From contig OY776130.1 of NCBI GenBank assembly GCA_963675135.1, positions 22,808,001-22,872,000 of the forward strand: DNA of 64,000 nt. The letters are read 5' to 3'. Every line of letters starts with the position of its first letter. Positions within the stretch are counted from its first letter, which is position 1. Shown here piece by piece: positions 21,623 through 32,630 of this stretch. This DNA comes from Galeopsis tetrahit (lineage: Eukaryota; Streptophyta; Magnoliopsida; Lamiales; Lamiaceae). Position numbers and translations under genes: made by a program. The notes below the pieces were generated by a model. That model saw only the letters and a list, made by a program, of their open reading frames with translations. It searched no databases and was not told where the DNA came from.

Positions 21623-23279
21623 TGTTGGTCCTAAAAGGAGTAGATAACAAGTGTATGGGGGGGGGGGGGAATACACTTGTATGCAAATTCTTTTTAAACT
21701 TGATCAAACCAGAGCTCAGCAAGGTTGTCTTGGACAACTCTGCTGAAGAAGATTAACTCTTCGAAGATAATCAATCTACTAAGTACTATTGAGTACTTAG
21801 TTGAATAACTATCTAGGGGAGTTATATGTGCGGAATAGTGGTTGGCCCTTTTAGTTTAAACTCCTTTAATTTCTGAAATCACATAGTCAATGTAACACAG
21901 TCCAGTTTTCAGGGAACTTGTCCAAATAGGTTTTTGCACAGTCTTTGAATGTTTATCCTTGAAAGATCAGTTATGTGTGCAGTGTTGATGTATTGTAAGT
22001 ACTTGAAATGTAAATCAACACAAGAGTTTATAGTGGTTCAGAGACTCAAACTCCTACATCCACTTTCCCTGATTTAACAGGATAATTCCTTCACTCTTGG
22101 AATTAACTTGTTTTATAGTGCCAAGGTGCACTTGATCAAGAACACCACTCTTGGTGAATTGATCCCTAGTATGTCTAGAGTCCTAGTACCCTCTTCTCAA
22201 CTCACAACTGAACTGTTCTTCTCTCAACAGTCAGCTCCTACCACTTCTACTACTACAACCTTCTCACTTTCACTCTTGAAAGATATGAGGATTGAAGTAA
22301 GGTTCCAACTAATGAGATATCCTTTACAATGGAGATCAATGTATAAGGATAGGATATCTCTCTAAGCTTGTGTATGGATGTACAATGAAGTTCAGCTTAG
22401 ATGAAGTGTTTGAAGACTAAGATAGTCTTTGAAAACTTTGAAAGCACTCTAGCTTGTAAGAACTTGAGCTTAGTTGAGATTCTTTGTGAGGTTAGTTGGA
22501 TGCTTTCAAATGGTCTTCACACTTCTGTATTTATAGACAAATGAAGGATTTGCCCGTTGGAGAGGCAGCCTCCAATGTCCATAAATGTCTTCTTTCAGTT
22601 CTTCAATTTTGAAGACAGTTTCTTGATAGTGACATGTCCTTATTTGGGAAATAAACGGCTGTAAGAGCTTTGTCTTCATTCTGCAGCACTCTTCCCAATA
22701 TCTGACTTTCAGATTCTCTTGTTAGAACTTGTACATCACTTCTGAAGGTTGTTCCAATGATAGGACAACATTCCTCAACATTTGGACAACACTCCTTATC
22801 ACTATCAGCAGTCTTGCTTATCAGCAAGGTTGGCTTGCTCTTCTTCAGATGACTTGGCTCTTTCCCTTTATTTCTCTTGAAGATGATCTTAGCTTGTTTC
22901 TTTGAAGATCTTTAGGGTGTGGTTGTCTCTTTCTCTTCAGCATAGTTGACCTCAGGCTTTCAGAACACTTGATCTTGATTAATTGAGCTGAGACAACTCC
23001 TCTGGACAACTCTCCTGATCAGCATACTTGTCTTTCAGCAGACTTGATCATGATTCCAGAGTTTGAGCCTTGAGGGGACTTGTTCTTGATGTACTTCAAA
23101 GCATATGTCCCCCCTCAATTTGTGCATCTAATCATCTAAGAGCTACCTAACATATTAGCTCCTCATCTAGCCTTTATACTATATGTTCTAACATGTCTAG
23201 AACATATTCAATCATAACTTAGGCATGTCTCAGGGGGTTTTGGTATTCAATCAAAACATAACTCATTTTATTCCCAACA
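21623..23279 (-). repeat. Copia LTR, 3' copy (left)
   Basis: 1657 bp, including a run of 13 G (12 in the other copy). On the minus strand a TATA-like CTATAAATAC lies near 22527-22536. Several inverted copies of the TCAGNAGA-TTGTC motif occur, for example arms 21716-21729 and 21733-21746. Confidence 0.95.
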
Positions 23280-23300
23280 ATTTCCCCCTTTTTGATGATG
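23280..23300 (-). other. Copia polypurine tract
   Basis: On the minus strand, CATCAAAAAGGGGGAAAT immediately precedes the 3' LTR. This form is typical of Sireviruses. Confidence 0.85.
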
Positions 23301-23828
23301 CCAAAACCTATACAGCTTGTGCAAAAGTGACTTAGCTACACCTATTACATTAATCTTCAGAAGACATGACTAAGGTCAATTATCCTGAAAAGCAATGTGT
23401 TAGTGTATTCACCATTCATGTTGCACATAGGTTTCATAGATAGGCATAGAGAGATGAGTGTTTCTTGATTCAAAATAAGTTCAACTATCATTCATTAAAA
23501 ACATTACAAGCATGTTGATAGTTGAATTTAACATATCAGAGCATGAATCATCAACACTAAATACATCAGAGTATTTCTTTCTAACAGTTCAACACATATA
23601 CAAGATTTTTCAGTATCAGAGCATAACCTTGTATCAGAGCACCAATCTTATATCAGAACAAATACTAACACTTCCAGACATATATAAGATTTTCAACATC
23701 AGAGCACAGAGCTTGTATCAGAGCAATTCATATCAAGTCAGAGCAAACAGATTAGCACACCACATCAGCAAACTTGACCAATTTTCAGCATAGTTGATCA
23801 ATTAAGATAGGTCAGAAGACTTAGCCAT

Positions 23829-26800
23829 TTAGAGATCATCCTCTCGAGGTGGCACCATCCCATACTGTGCCCACACTCTCCTCTTCAAGGCCATGGCTTC
23901 TTGGTTGGTTCCCTTAGGACCAAGAACCATCTTGTTCAGCTTGAGGATCTCAGTGAATTCTCTCAGGATCCTTGATTGATCAATCCATCCATCAAGCTTT
24001 GGAGGTAAGTATATGATTCGCTTGGGAGCTGTGAGTTCAAATCTTGCAATATCAGCAGCTGCAAGCAATTGTTGATAGAGTTCTCTGTAGTACTCAATCA
24101 TGAACTCAGCAAAATTGATGTTGGCATCTCTTCCATTCCATCTGTCAATGACATACTGATCATAGACAAACTCCCTTTTTGCTTCCTCCCATGAGTCATT
24201 CAGCTGAATTGGCACCCATTTATCCAAGTGAGGATATTTGGTGTCCATTTGGATCAATAGCTGTGGCTTCATCTTGTTGTAAGTTGCTCTCTTCCTTCTT
24301 GGCTTCTGGAAGTCTGTTCTTCTCTTATCTCTTGCTCTGTTGGCCTCTTCCATCAAGTCCATTTTCTCTTGGGCCCTCATCATGGCCAGTTTCTGTTGTG
24401 TTTCAGGGTCTTTGCCATACCCTTCATGAAACAGCTTTGATGGATCATTGAGTACCACAATCTTTGTCTTCTTTGGTCCAGATCCAAAGCCTTCTTCATA
24501 TAAGATTTCCACATCTTCAGTGACTTTGGTACTTTCAGTGGACTTAGTCTCAGTAGACTTGTCTTTTTCAGCATTCTTGGGCTCTTCAACTGTTTTGGCC
24601 TTCTTTGAGATAGGCTCATCATCAATAACTCTGAATTCAGGTGGAAGATCAAGGCTATTGGGAAAGTCAGTGAATTTCTCAACTTGTCTCTTCTTTCCTT
24701 GGGCCTTCTTGATCTTTCCTCTAGTTTGGACACCTTCAGCATCCTTGTCCAAACCAGATACTTCACCACCTGGTCTTTGTTGTAGCCTCACTTTTTCTTC
24801 TTGAGCTGAGGCCATAGAGTTCTTCAATGCCAGTGCTAACTGCTCCTCTTCATCCAATTCTTCCAAGTTCAGCACTGCAGGCTCTTTTCCCTTTCCTACA
24901 GGGGTTTTGTCCTTCCCTTTCACTGGACTCCCAATCACTAAGGCACCTTTTGCCCTTGCTCTTTCCCTTTCCCCCTTTTTGGCAGCATCAAAACATTCTG
25001 GCTTCAGTTCACTCATAGTGGATGCCAATAAGGACTGGGCTTGGGTTAGAGACTTCATCTCCTCCAACAGATATACATTCTCATCATGTATATTTTGCAT
25101 CCTGTCACTGCTTAAGCTAAGAAAGGCAAGAACAGGTTTCATTTTCTGTTGAACAACCTCCTCCATGGTTGCCTTAAGAGATGCATCCAATTGGGCTTTC
25201 AGGAGCTCAGTGAGGTTGGCCAACACTTCTTGGGAAAACTTTTCTGAGGCTGCTTTGACCATAGCTAGCCTTTGCTCTTCAGCTTTTCTCTTCTGCAAGG
25301 CTGTCTTCTTGCCAAGAGCTTGCTTGATTGTCAATCTGATAGCTTGAACATTTGCATTATGATTGTCTCTCAGCCTTTTTTGATCCTTCTTGACCTCCTT
25401 TGAGATGTTTTCCATACTGACTTTGGCTTTGTGAACTTCAGTAGAGATGGTTTGAAGACCAGATTCTACTCCTTCAATTCTTGCTTCCAAGGTGGGTAGC
25501 ACCACATCTTCAGAGCCAGTTGGTCTCATTTCAACAGAAGCTAGGGTTCTTCCATGCTCATCTAATGCTCCAGAAGTTTCTTCATGAGCTGTTTGAACTT
25601 GTTGAGCCAAGGAATCCAACTTCTCTGATTGCATCCCAAGCAAGGCTTGTGCTGATCTAGTGTCAACTTGGATGGGAGCATCTGTCAAGAGATCTTCTGC
25701 AAATATTTGATCAAGGCTTATCCCTGCAATATCAGACAAATCAAAAGCATCAGTGAAAACACACTTATCTCCCTCATTTTCTTTTTCATAAGACTCTGAT
25801 ACATCAGCAGTCTTCTCCTCATTTTCAACTATTTCTTTTCTTCCTTCAATAAAAGTTTCCTCACTTAAAGAAACAGGCCTCCTCTCATCAAGGGATTCTT
25901 GAAGTTCAGATTTGACTTCAAGAATAGCCTGTCCGTCCTCACTTATACCACCCTCATATGTTGGTACACTCACAATCTTAGTGATAACTACCTCTCTTTC
26001 ATCCACAACTCCCTCTGATTTTTCAAATCTACTTTCCTTTTCAACTCCTTCTCCTAAACCTGCAGCATCTCCACCTTCAGCAAGGTTCAAAGATGGCAGT
26101 TGTGGGGAGATCACAGTGCTCATATCAACAGCCACTGAGTCATCCTGAATGATTAAGGGCTGATCAGTGTCCAACTCTTCTGACACTGAATATGCCTTAA
26201 TCAAACTAGCCTCTAGAGAAGGAACCTCCACATCTTTAGGCTGTGCCTTGGGTTCAGAAGAACCTTCATTGGCAGATGTGTCCTTGGTTGTGTTACCATC
26301 CTTGGTCAACACCTCTGAAATGACAGAGCCTTTCCTATGATAGGTTCTAGGGGGGTTGGAAAGTCTTTCAGAGACAGGAGGCTTAGGGAGATTGGCTTGA
26401 GGGGTTTCAGGAGGGTTTGGTTTAGAGGGGTTTGAGGGATCATCTGGGGAGTCATCATCATTGGAGCTGCTTTCAGGGTGTTTGATGCCCTTAGCTTTCC
26501 TTTCCCTCTCCTCATTGATCTTGTCATCCACCAACTTTGCAAATACTTCCTCATCAGTGAGGAATCTTGTCTTTGAAACTCCAGCAAAGTGTAACAATCT
26601 GTTCTCCTCCACTTGCCACCAGTTTGCACCCTTATCTTGGATGACTTGTGATATTTCCATCAAGGATTTATCTTTTACATCAACAAGCATCCTTAGATCA
26701 TGAAAGGCCTTCTGAATTCTTGGAAATTCAGCAAGTTGTGGATACAAACTGTCCACAGTAGCCTTGGCTCCTCCTCTGAGCATACTTTCATAAGTATACT

Positions 26801-28538
26801 CCTCCTCATCTCCACTTGAATGGGGACTTTGGGTTATAGGGGAGTTGGCTCTGGGTTCTCCTAATGCGGCTTCAGGCAGATTAAGTTCAGGAATGTTGGC
26901 TTCAGATGGGTTGGGTGCAGTAGAAGGATCTTCAGTTGCTTTTGAGAGCAATGGATCTGAAGGGGCTTTACTCAGGGGGGTTGGCTCAAAAAGTGCAGCT
27001 TCTAATTGCTTTGAGTAATTGAGCATAGATGAGTCAAGGGGAGATTGTAATCTTGTCTCATCTACAGCTATGTCAGCTAGCACATCTATCATACTTCTCT
27101 GCACACTTCCCTCAGGAGAGTATCTCTTTGTGAGATTTATGGGAGTGATAGGTTGATTGGTTGGGGTTATATGGGTTTCAGGGGAGTTGGGCTCAGGATT
27201 CTGAATTTCAGGGATGTTGGCCTCCATTGGTTGACCTTCAGGGATCCTGGATTCTGGAGTTCCAGAACCAGATGGGTTGGTCCTTGACTTTGATTTGGTC
27301 CTTCTTTCAGCTCTGCTCTCTCTTAGAGCAAGTTGTAGAGACCTTTCTTCCTGAAGCTCCAACACTTTGTCAGTAGGCTTGACCCTTCTCTTGCTAGCCC
27401 TACTGCTTCCACTCCCTTCCTCATCCTTCTCAGGGACAACCTCCCTGATCCTTTTATCACCCCTAGACTTTTGTCTAGTCTCATTGTACTTTTGCCTTAA
27501 TTCATCTGAGTGATCAGATGGCACTTGTACACCTTCTCTAGCAACTTCTTCAATCTCAGTTGAAGCATCTGAGTTCTCTTCTGAGATAATCTGAGACATT
27601 TTCCTTGTCTTCATCACTCTTGCTTTAGTCCTCTTCTTCATCTTTGGCTTCTCCTCCACCTTTGCTTCAGCAGGCTTGGCCATTAACATCCTCCTTTGCT
27701 CAGTTTTCTTGCTGAGCTTTCTGAATAGAATCTTTTGAGCTGGGAGAGGCTTTGCAAAGTTTTGCATTTGGGAGTAGTGGGAAAATCTCTCAATCAACAA
27801 GCTTGCCCTAGTGCAATACTTGAGTTTCCCTTCTAGCACAACCTTATTGTGAGATTTCACTTTGAATTTTGCCTTTTCCTTCATCATCTCAGACATGATG
27901 AAGGTCCTCCAATCAAACTTGATGCCTTTATCACTGGCATCAATGACTGCAGCCATGATTCTGATTCTTGGATGGCTGACCTGCTCCAAGCTTCCAGTAT
28001 TACTCAAGAGACTTTTAGCTACTACCTCAAAGAGGTTGAGAAATTCTGGCTTGAGAGTCTTTTTGTTTTGAGTTGAGGAGAGAGGGCCTGGTGTCAGTAG
28101 CCATTCTTGAGCTATTTCTTCTTCATAGCCAGTGCCATAGATTTCTGGATTCCTTCCCTCAGAAGGCAATCCAAAAGCTCCTTCAAGATCTTCTGAAGAG
28201 AATTTCACTCTATGAAATCTTTCTTCCTCTTCTCCTTCAGCAACATATGACAGTCTGGTGGAAACTTCACCATCTTCAGGCTTGCCCCTCCATTTGAGAA
28301 AGGCAAAGAATTCAGCCATGTAGCTTTCCAAGCAGGAGCTTGGTCTTTCTTCCAAAAACTTTTGAAGACCAGCCCTTCTCAACCATCTCAGGGTTGGAGT
28401 AATCTCAGAATCTTCACTTTCAAAGGAGATTATGGGTTCAAAATGAAGATTGTTTTTGTTGCTTAGGTATCCAAAATCAAGGTCTAGAGCCTTGTTGGAA
28501 AAATCTATGATCATCTCTGGTCTAACTTTGGGAGCCAT
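23829..28538 (-). CDS. Third ORF of the Copia: env-like/additional ORF, 1569 aa, function unknown
   Basis: An uninterrupted frame from ATG 28538. Residues about 60-140 (ESYMAEFFAFLKWRG, VKFSSEDLEGAFGLP) resemble the conserved N-terminal block of plant 'putative transposon protein'/envelope-like ORFs of Sireviruses. A basic segment (KKRTKARVMKTRKM) and charged, Pro-rich linkers with repeated A-N-I/L-P-E motifs follow (about 430-590, 700-760). A long helical coiled-coil region (about 1000-1200) and a folded-looking C-terminus rich in Trp/Tyr (about 1400-1569) come last. I see no signal peptide and no convincing membrane span, so an envelope role is not supported by sequence. It starts 703 bases after the pol stop, too far for simple read-through. 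It therefore needs its own promoter or a spliced RNA. Confidence 0.8.
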   Translation of the reverse strand: MAPKVRPEMIIDFSNKALDLDFGYLSNKNNLHFEPIISFESEDSEITPTLRWLRRAGLQKFLEERPSSCLESYMAEFFAFLKWRGKPEDGEVSTRLSYVAEGEEEERFHRVKFSSEDLEGAFGLPSEGRNPEIYGTGYEEEIAQEWLLTPGPLSSTQNKKTLKPEFLNLFEVVAKSLLSNTGSLEQVSHPRIRIMAAVIDASDKGIKFDWRTFIMSEMMKEKAKFKVKSHNKVVLEGKLKYCTRASLLIERFSHYSQMQNFAKPLPAQKILFRKLSKKTEQRRMLMAKPAEAKVEEKPKMKKRTKARVMKTRKMSQIISEENSDASTEIEEVAREGVQVPSDHSDELRQKYNETRQKSRGDKRIREVVPEKDEEGSGSSRASKRRVKPTDKVLELQEERSLQLALRESRAERRTKSKSRTNPSGSGTPESRIPEGQPMEANIPEIQNPEPNSPETHITPTNQPITPINLTKRYSPEGSVQRSMIDVLADIAVDETRLQSPLDSSMLNYSKQLEAALFEPTPLSKAPSDPLLSKATEDPSTAPNPSEANIPELNLPEAALGEPRANSPITQSPHSSGDEEEYTYESMLRGGAKATVDSLYPQLAEFPRIQKAFHDLRMLVDVKDKSLMEISQVIQDKGANWWQVEENRLLHFAGVSKTRFLTDEEVFAKLVDDKINEERERKAKGIKHPESSSNDDDSPDDPSNPSKPNPPETPQANLPKPPVSERLSNPPRTYHRKGSVISEVLTKDGNTTKDTSANEGSSEPKAQPKDVEVPSLEASLIKAYSVSEELDTDQPLIIQDDSVAVDMSTVISPQLPSLNLAEGGDAAGLGEGVEKESRFEKSEGVVDEREVVITKIVSVPTYEGGISEDGQAILEVKSELQESLDERRPVSLSEETFIEGRKEIVENEEKTADVSESYEKENEGDKCVFTDAFDLSDIAGISLDQIFAEDLLTDAPIQVDTRSAQALLGMQSEKLDSLAQQVQTAHEETSGALDEHGRTLASVEMRPTGSEDVVLPTLEARIEGVESGLQTISTEVHKAKVSMENISKEVKKDQKRLRDNHNANVQAIRLTIKQALGKKTALQKRKAEEQRLAMVKAASEKFSQEVLANLTELLKAQLDASLKATMEEVVQQKMKPVLAFLSLSSDRMQNIHDENVYLLEEMKSLTQAQSLLASTMSELKPECFDAAKKGERERARAKGALVIGSPVKGKDKTPVGKGKEPAVLNLEELDEEEQLALALKNSMASAQEEKVRLQQRPGGEVSGLDKDAEGVQTRGKIKKAQGKKRQVEKFTDFPNSLDLPPEFRVIDDEPISKKAKTVEEPKNAEKDKSTETKSTESTKVTEDVEILYEEGFGSGPKKTKIVVLNDPSKLFHEGYGKDPETQQKLAMMRAQEKMDLMEEANRARDKRRTDFQKPRRKRATYNKMKPQLLIQMDTKYPHLDKWVPIQLNDSWEEAKREFVYDQYVIDRWNGRDANINFAEFMIEYYRELYQQLLAAADIARFELTAPKRIIYLPPKLDGWIDQSRILREFTEILKLNKMVLGPKGTNQEAMALKRRVWAQYGMVPPREDDL

Positions 28539-29240
28539 TGAAGATTGCAGAGATGAAATTTAGAAGGTTTTGAGAGAGTTTGAAGAAAATAGGTTAGGGT
28601 TTCGAATGCTTGGGAAAGAAGAGTGTGTGGGGAGTTCTTAAGACTTGAGAATATTCTAAAAAGAATGTTTGTCAATGAGTTGGTGAGTTTTGTGTATTTT
28701 CAACTGTTGTTAAATATGGAAAGATACACTTGGACGGTCAGGATGAATTTCAGGGGAGTTGGCCAGTTTTGATCCAATGGTTAAAAACCAATGTAACAAT
28801 GACTTGTTGGTTTTATTCAAAACGTGGAAGGTATTTAATATTAGTTAATGGTTGGGGAGTTTTCGAGATAGATCATGGCTTGAAAAGGTATAATGCAAAC
28901 AAGAGTTAAATCTTGGCATTTAATGCATGGAAAGCGACCTTTTGGGTGGGGGACAAATTAAATCCCACAGAAATGATATCTGTAGTTGGGACATGTATCA
29001 AGGTAGGCAATGATTACCCAAAATAGGTGCTTATCAAACCAAGGAAATAGTTTGATAGCCAAGACAACTTATCTGACCCCACTTGGACAAGTGTCCTGAA
29101 GAGATGTGGATAATGGTCCTGAATTCCAATGGACAAGTGTCCTGAATAATTTCAGCCATCTCTTCTGATATTCAGTAGACTTGACCAAGTCTGCTGAGAA
29201 CCTTCTCAGTTTCCATATATCCATTCACTTTTCATGAGAT
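28539..29240 (-). promoter_or_regulatory. Spacer between pol and third ORF, possible promoter and leader
   Basis: 702 non-coding bases. On the minus strand the last about 190 bases look like a plant promoter plus 5'UTR: a TATTTAA string near 28710, then pyrimidine- and CTCT-rich leader DNA up to the ATG. The pol-proximal half contains hairpin-forming copies of the TCAGTAGACTTG motif (29172-29197). A splice acceptor for a subgenomic RNA is the alternative. Confidence 0.4.
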
Positions 29241-32200
29241 TTACTTGTCCAACTTCCCTGGATCAAGTAATCCCAACTCTGCTGATAGCTCCAGAAATCT
29301 TGCCTCTGCAAGTGGCTTAGTTAGAATATCAGCTTTTTGATGATCAGTGTGGATCTTGACCAACTTTATGTCCTTCTTCTCCACATGGTCTCTAATGAAG
29401 TGATGCTTGATGTCCACATGCTTGCATCTTGTGTGCAATACATGATTCTGTGATATAGCAATGGCACTATTGTTATCACAAAATATTGGCACTTCAGTAG
29501 AGTTGACTTTGTAGTCTCTCAGTTGTTGTCTCAGCCAAAGGATTTGAGCACAACAACTTCCGGCTGCAACATATTCAGCTTCAGTGGTGGAAGTAGCCAC
29601 TGTGTTCTGCTTCTTGGAGAACCAAGATATAAGCTTGTTGCCCAAGAATTGACAAGTCCCTGAAGTGGACTTTCTGTCAATTTTACAACCTCCATAGTCA
29701 GCATCTGAATAGCCAGTTAACTCAATGTTGTCATCAGCAGGGTACCAAAGGCCTAGATTTTCAGTGCCTTTGAGATACCTCAAAATCCTCTTTGCAGCCT
29801 CAAGATGGCTTTTCTTAGGATTTGCTTGGAACCTTGCACAAACACCTACTGCAAAGGTGATGTCAGGTCTGCTGGCAGTGAGATAGAGGAGTGAACCAAT
29901 TATTCCTCTATACTCAGTAGAGTTGGTTGAAATACCATTCTCATCAGGATCCATCTTCCAATTTGTGTTCATTGGGATCCTTACTGGCTTGCTAGTTGTA
30001 CACCCAAACTTCTTGATCATTTCTCTGGTGTACTTAGCTTGGTTGATGAAGATTCCTTCTTTTGATTGCTTGACTTGAAGACCCAAAAAGAAGTTCATCA
30101 ACCCCATCATGGACATCTCAAACTTGCTTTGCATTAGCTTTGAGAATTTCTCACACAGCTTCTCATTGGGGGATCCAAATATTATGTCATCCACATAAAT
30201 TTGGACAAGCAAGATGTCCTCTCCTTCAGATATTCTGAAAAGAGTTCTATCCACAGTTCCCTTGGTGAATCCATGATCCAAGAGAAATTGTGACAGTGTA
30301 TCATACCAAGCCCTAGGGGCTTGCTTGAGTCCATATAGAGTTTTCTTGAGTCTGTAAACTTGGTTTCCAACCTCAAAACCTGGTGGTTGCTCTACATAGA
30401 CTTCTTCCTTCAAGACTCCATTCAGAAAGGCACTCTTGACATCCATTTGGTATACTTTGAACCTCTTGTGGGCTGCATAGGCTAGAAAGAGCCTTATTGC
30501 TTCTAGCCTTGCCACAGGTGCAAATGTCTCATCATAGTCAATGCCTTCATGTTGGCAATAGCCTTTTGCCACAAGTCTTGCTTTGTTTCTGACAATCACA
30601 TCATTTTCATTTTTCTTGTTCTTGAACACCCACTTTGTTCCAATAACATCTTGATGTGAAGGCCTATCCACCAGCTCCCATACTTCATTTCTGGTGAATT
30701 GATTCAGTTCTTCCTGTATGGCTGTGATCCAATTGGCATCTTGAAGTGCTTCCACAATATCACTTGGTTCTTGCTCTGACAAGAAACAACAGAAAAGAGC
30801 ACTTTCACCATGAAATCTTCTGGTTTTGACTCCAATACTTGGGTCACCAAGTATTAGATCAGTAGGACGGTCTGATAACCAAGTCCTTCTTTTTCTGATC
30901 TCTTCAGTAGAGTTGTCCTCTACTGAGGTTGAGTCAATTTGATCATAGAATTCAGGATAATTGAATGCAGGATCTAATTCAGGATCATAATCAGGGGTGT
31001 TGACCTCAATGTCAGGGACATTGGTATTATCAACATTTTGAGTTCCCCCTTGATTATTTGACCTGTTAACTACCTCAGCAGGAACTGCTTCTTCATTGGT
31101 AGTTGTTACCTGGATGTGAACTGGGATTGGATCATTCAGTTCACCATTCCTTTCAGTGGGATTTGCCTCAGGAAAGTTGCCTTCAGGATGGTTGTCCACC
31201 ATAGAGTTTTCAGGTAGATTGGCTTGGACAACATCTATGAATTCAGTGTCTTTGTCTTTTAGGCTTAGTCTGGTTGTTCTTTGTGTGATTTCTTCTGATT
31301 CCAAGTTCTCATTCCTGAACTCATGAGTAGATTCATCAAACACAACATGAGGTGTTTCTTCCACAATAAGAGTTTTCTTGTTGTAGACCCTGAAAGCTTT
31401 ACTGATTTGGGAGTATCCAAGAAACACTCCTTCATCAGCTTTGCTATCAAAGGCTTTCAACTGATCTTTCCCATTATTGTGAATGAAACACTTGCAACCA
31501 AAAATGTGAAAGTAAGACACTTTAGGCATTCTTCCTTTCCAGAGTTCATAGGGGGTTTTGCCTTGCCCCTTAATAATCAAACATCTATTTTGAGTATGGC
31601 ATGCAGTGTTTATAGCTTCAGCCCAAAACCTCTTTGGTAATTTTGAATCAGCAATTAGAGTTCTAGCAGCTTCTTTTAAAGTTCTATTTCTTCTTTCTGC
31701 AACTCCATTCTGTTGGGGAGTTCTAGCTGCTGAGGTTTCATGAGCTATTCCATTAGATGTGCAATACTCATTGATGTATGAGTTAATGAACTCTGTGCCT
31801 TTATCAGATCTTATCTTGATAATGCTAAGGCTTTTCTCATTTGACAATCTCTTTAGAAGTTCAGGCAGTTTGACTTGAGTTTCCTTCTTATTAAGGAGAA
31901 ATACTACCCATGTGAACCTAGAGAAGTCATCTACTACAACCAATGTGTATTTTCTACCATTTATGCTTGCAGGGGTAATTGGTCCAAAAAGGTCCATATG
32001 TAGCAGTTCAAGTACCCTTTCAGTAGAGATGACTGGTTTTCCCTTAAATGAGGCTTTGATCTGTTTTCCTTCTTGGCATGGTTTGCAAACATGCTCTTTA
32101 ATGAAAACCTCATTAGGTAGTCCTTTGACTAATGCATTTCTAGCAATTTTGTTCATTGTTTTAAAATTCAGGTGGTTTAATCTTTTATGCCATAACCAAC

Positions 32201-32618
32201 TTTGTTCACTAGAACTCTTAGCAATGAAGCATGCAGCATCAGTAGACTTGTCCCAGTCTGCAAAATACACATTTCCTTTCCTAGTTCCAGTCAATAGAAT
32301 TTGTTGAGTCTTATTTTTGATTAAGCATTTTCCACTTGAAAACTCAACATTGAAGTTTTTATCACAGAATTGACTGATACTTAGGAGATTATACTTGAGA
32401 CCAGCCACATAAGATACATTGGATACTTTGATGTTACCAATCATCAAAGTACCATAACCTTTTGTAGTTGCTTGTGAGCTGTCTCCAAAAGTGACATTTG
32501 GGCCTTCTTTTTCAATAAAATCAGTGAGGAGTTCCTTGTTTCCAGTCATGTGCCTTGAACATCCACTGTCAAGATACCATGCTAACCTTTTGCTCATGCT
32601 CCTCTTCTTGTGGCCCAT
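29241..32618 (-). CDS. Copia pol polyprotein (protease, integrase, RT, RNase H), 1125 aa
   Basis: The frame from ATG 32618 begins at the protease (WYLDSGCSRHMTG). Integrase follows, with an HHCC zinc finger (HKRLNHLNF...CKPCQEGKQ) and a D,D35E core (MDLFGPIT, RSDKGTEF, QQNGVAERRNRT). Reverse transcriptase has the YVDD box (VQIYVDDIIFGS), and RNase H has DADYGGCKIDRKSTSG and TEAEYVAA. This protease-integrase-RT-RNase H order defines Copia. The frame is open and all key residues I looked for are present. It is in the same frame as gag but separated from it by TAA-TTG-TAG. Pol would be made by read-through, re-initiation at 32618, or not at all. Confidence 0.95.
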   Translation of the reverse strand: MGHKKRSMSKRLAWYLDSGCSRHMTGNKELLTDFIEKEGPNVTFGDSSQATTKGYGTLMIGNIKVSNVSYVAGLKYNLLSISQFCDKNFNVEFSSGKCLIKNKTQQILLTGTRKGNVYFADWDKSTDAACFIAKSSSEQSWLWHKRLNHLNFKTMNKIARNALVKGLPNEVFIKEHVCKPCQEGKQIKASFKGKPVISTERVLELLHMDLFGPITPASINGRKYTLVVVDDFSRFTWVVFLLNKKETQVKLPELLKRLSNEKSLSIIKIRSDKGTEFINSYINEYCTSNGIAHETSAARTPQQNGVAERRNRTLKEAARTLIADSKLPKRFWAEAINTACHTQNRCLIIKGQGKTPYELWKGRMPKVSYFHIFGCKCFIHNNGKDQLKAFDSKADEGVFLGYSQISKAFRVYNKKTLIVEETPHVVFDESTHEFRNENLESEEITQRTTRLSLKDKDTEFIDVVQANLPENSMVDNHPEGNFPEANPTERNGELNDPIPVHIQVTTTNEEAVPAEVVNRSNNQGGTQNVDNTNVPDIEVNTPDYDPELDPAFNYPEFYDQIDSTSVEDNSTEEIRKRRTWLSDRPTDLILGDPSIGVKTRRFHGESALFCCFLSEQEPSDIVEALQDANWITAIQEELNQFTRNEVWELVDRPSHQDVIGTKWVFKNKKNENDVIVRNKARLVAKGYCQHEGIDYDETFAPVARLEAIRLFLAYAAHKRFKVYQMDVKSAFLNGVLKEEVYVEQPPGFEVGNQVYRLKKTLYGLKQAPRAWYDTLSQFLLDHGFTKGTVDRTLFRISEGEDILLVQIYVDDIIFGSPNEKLCEKFSKLMQSKFEMSMMGLMNFFLGLQVKQSKEGIFINQAKYTREMIKKFGCTTSKPVRIPMNTNWKMDPDENGISTNSTEYRGIIGSLLYLTASRPDITFAVGVCARFQANPKKSHLEAAKRILRYLKGTENLGLWYPADDNIELTGYSDADYGGCKIDRKSTSGTCQFLGNKLISWFSKKQNTVATSTTEAEYVAAGSCCAQILWLRQQLRDYKVNSTEVPIFCDNNSAIAISQNHVLHTRCKHVDIKHHFIRDHVEKKDIKLVKIHTDHQKADILTKPLAEARFLELSAELGLLDPGKLDK

Positions 32619-32630
32619 TGGTACCTACAA

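Noticed and set aside
22108..22365. 85-codon frame present in both Copia LTRs (22108-22365 and 35724-35981)
   Set aside because: It is antisense to the element and has no known family; its duplication simply reflects the LTR pair.
29241..29260. Read-through of the pol stop into the third ORF, as described for SIRE1
   Set aside because: The pol stop is followed by further in-frame stops (TGA two codons later) and a 700-base non-coding spacer.
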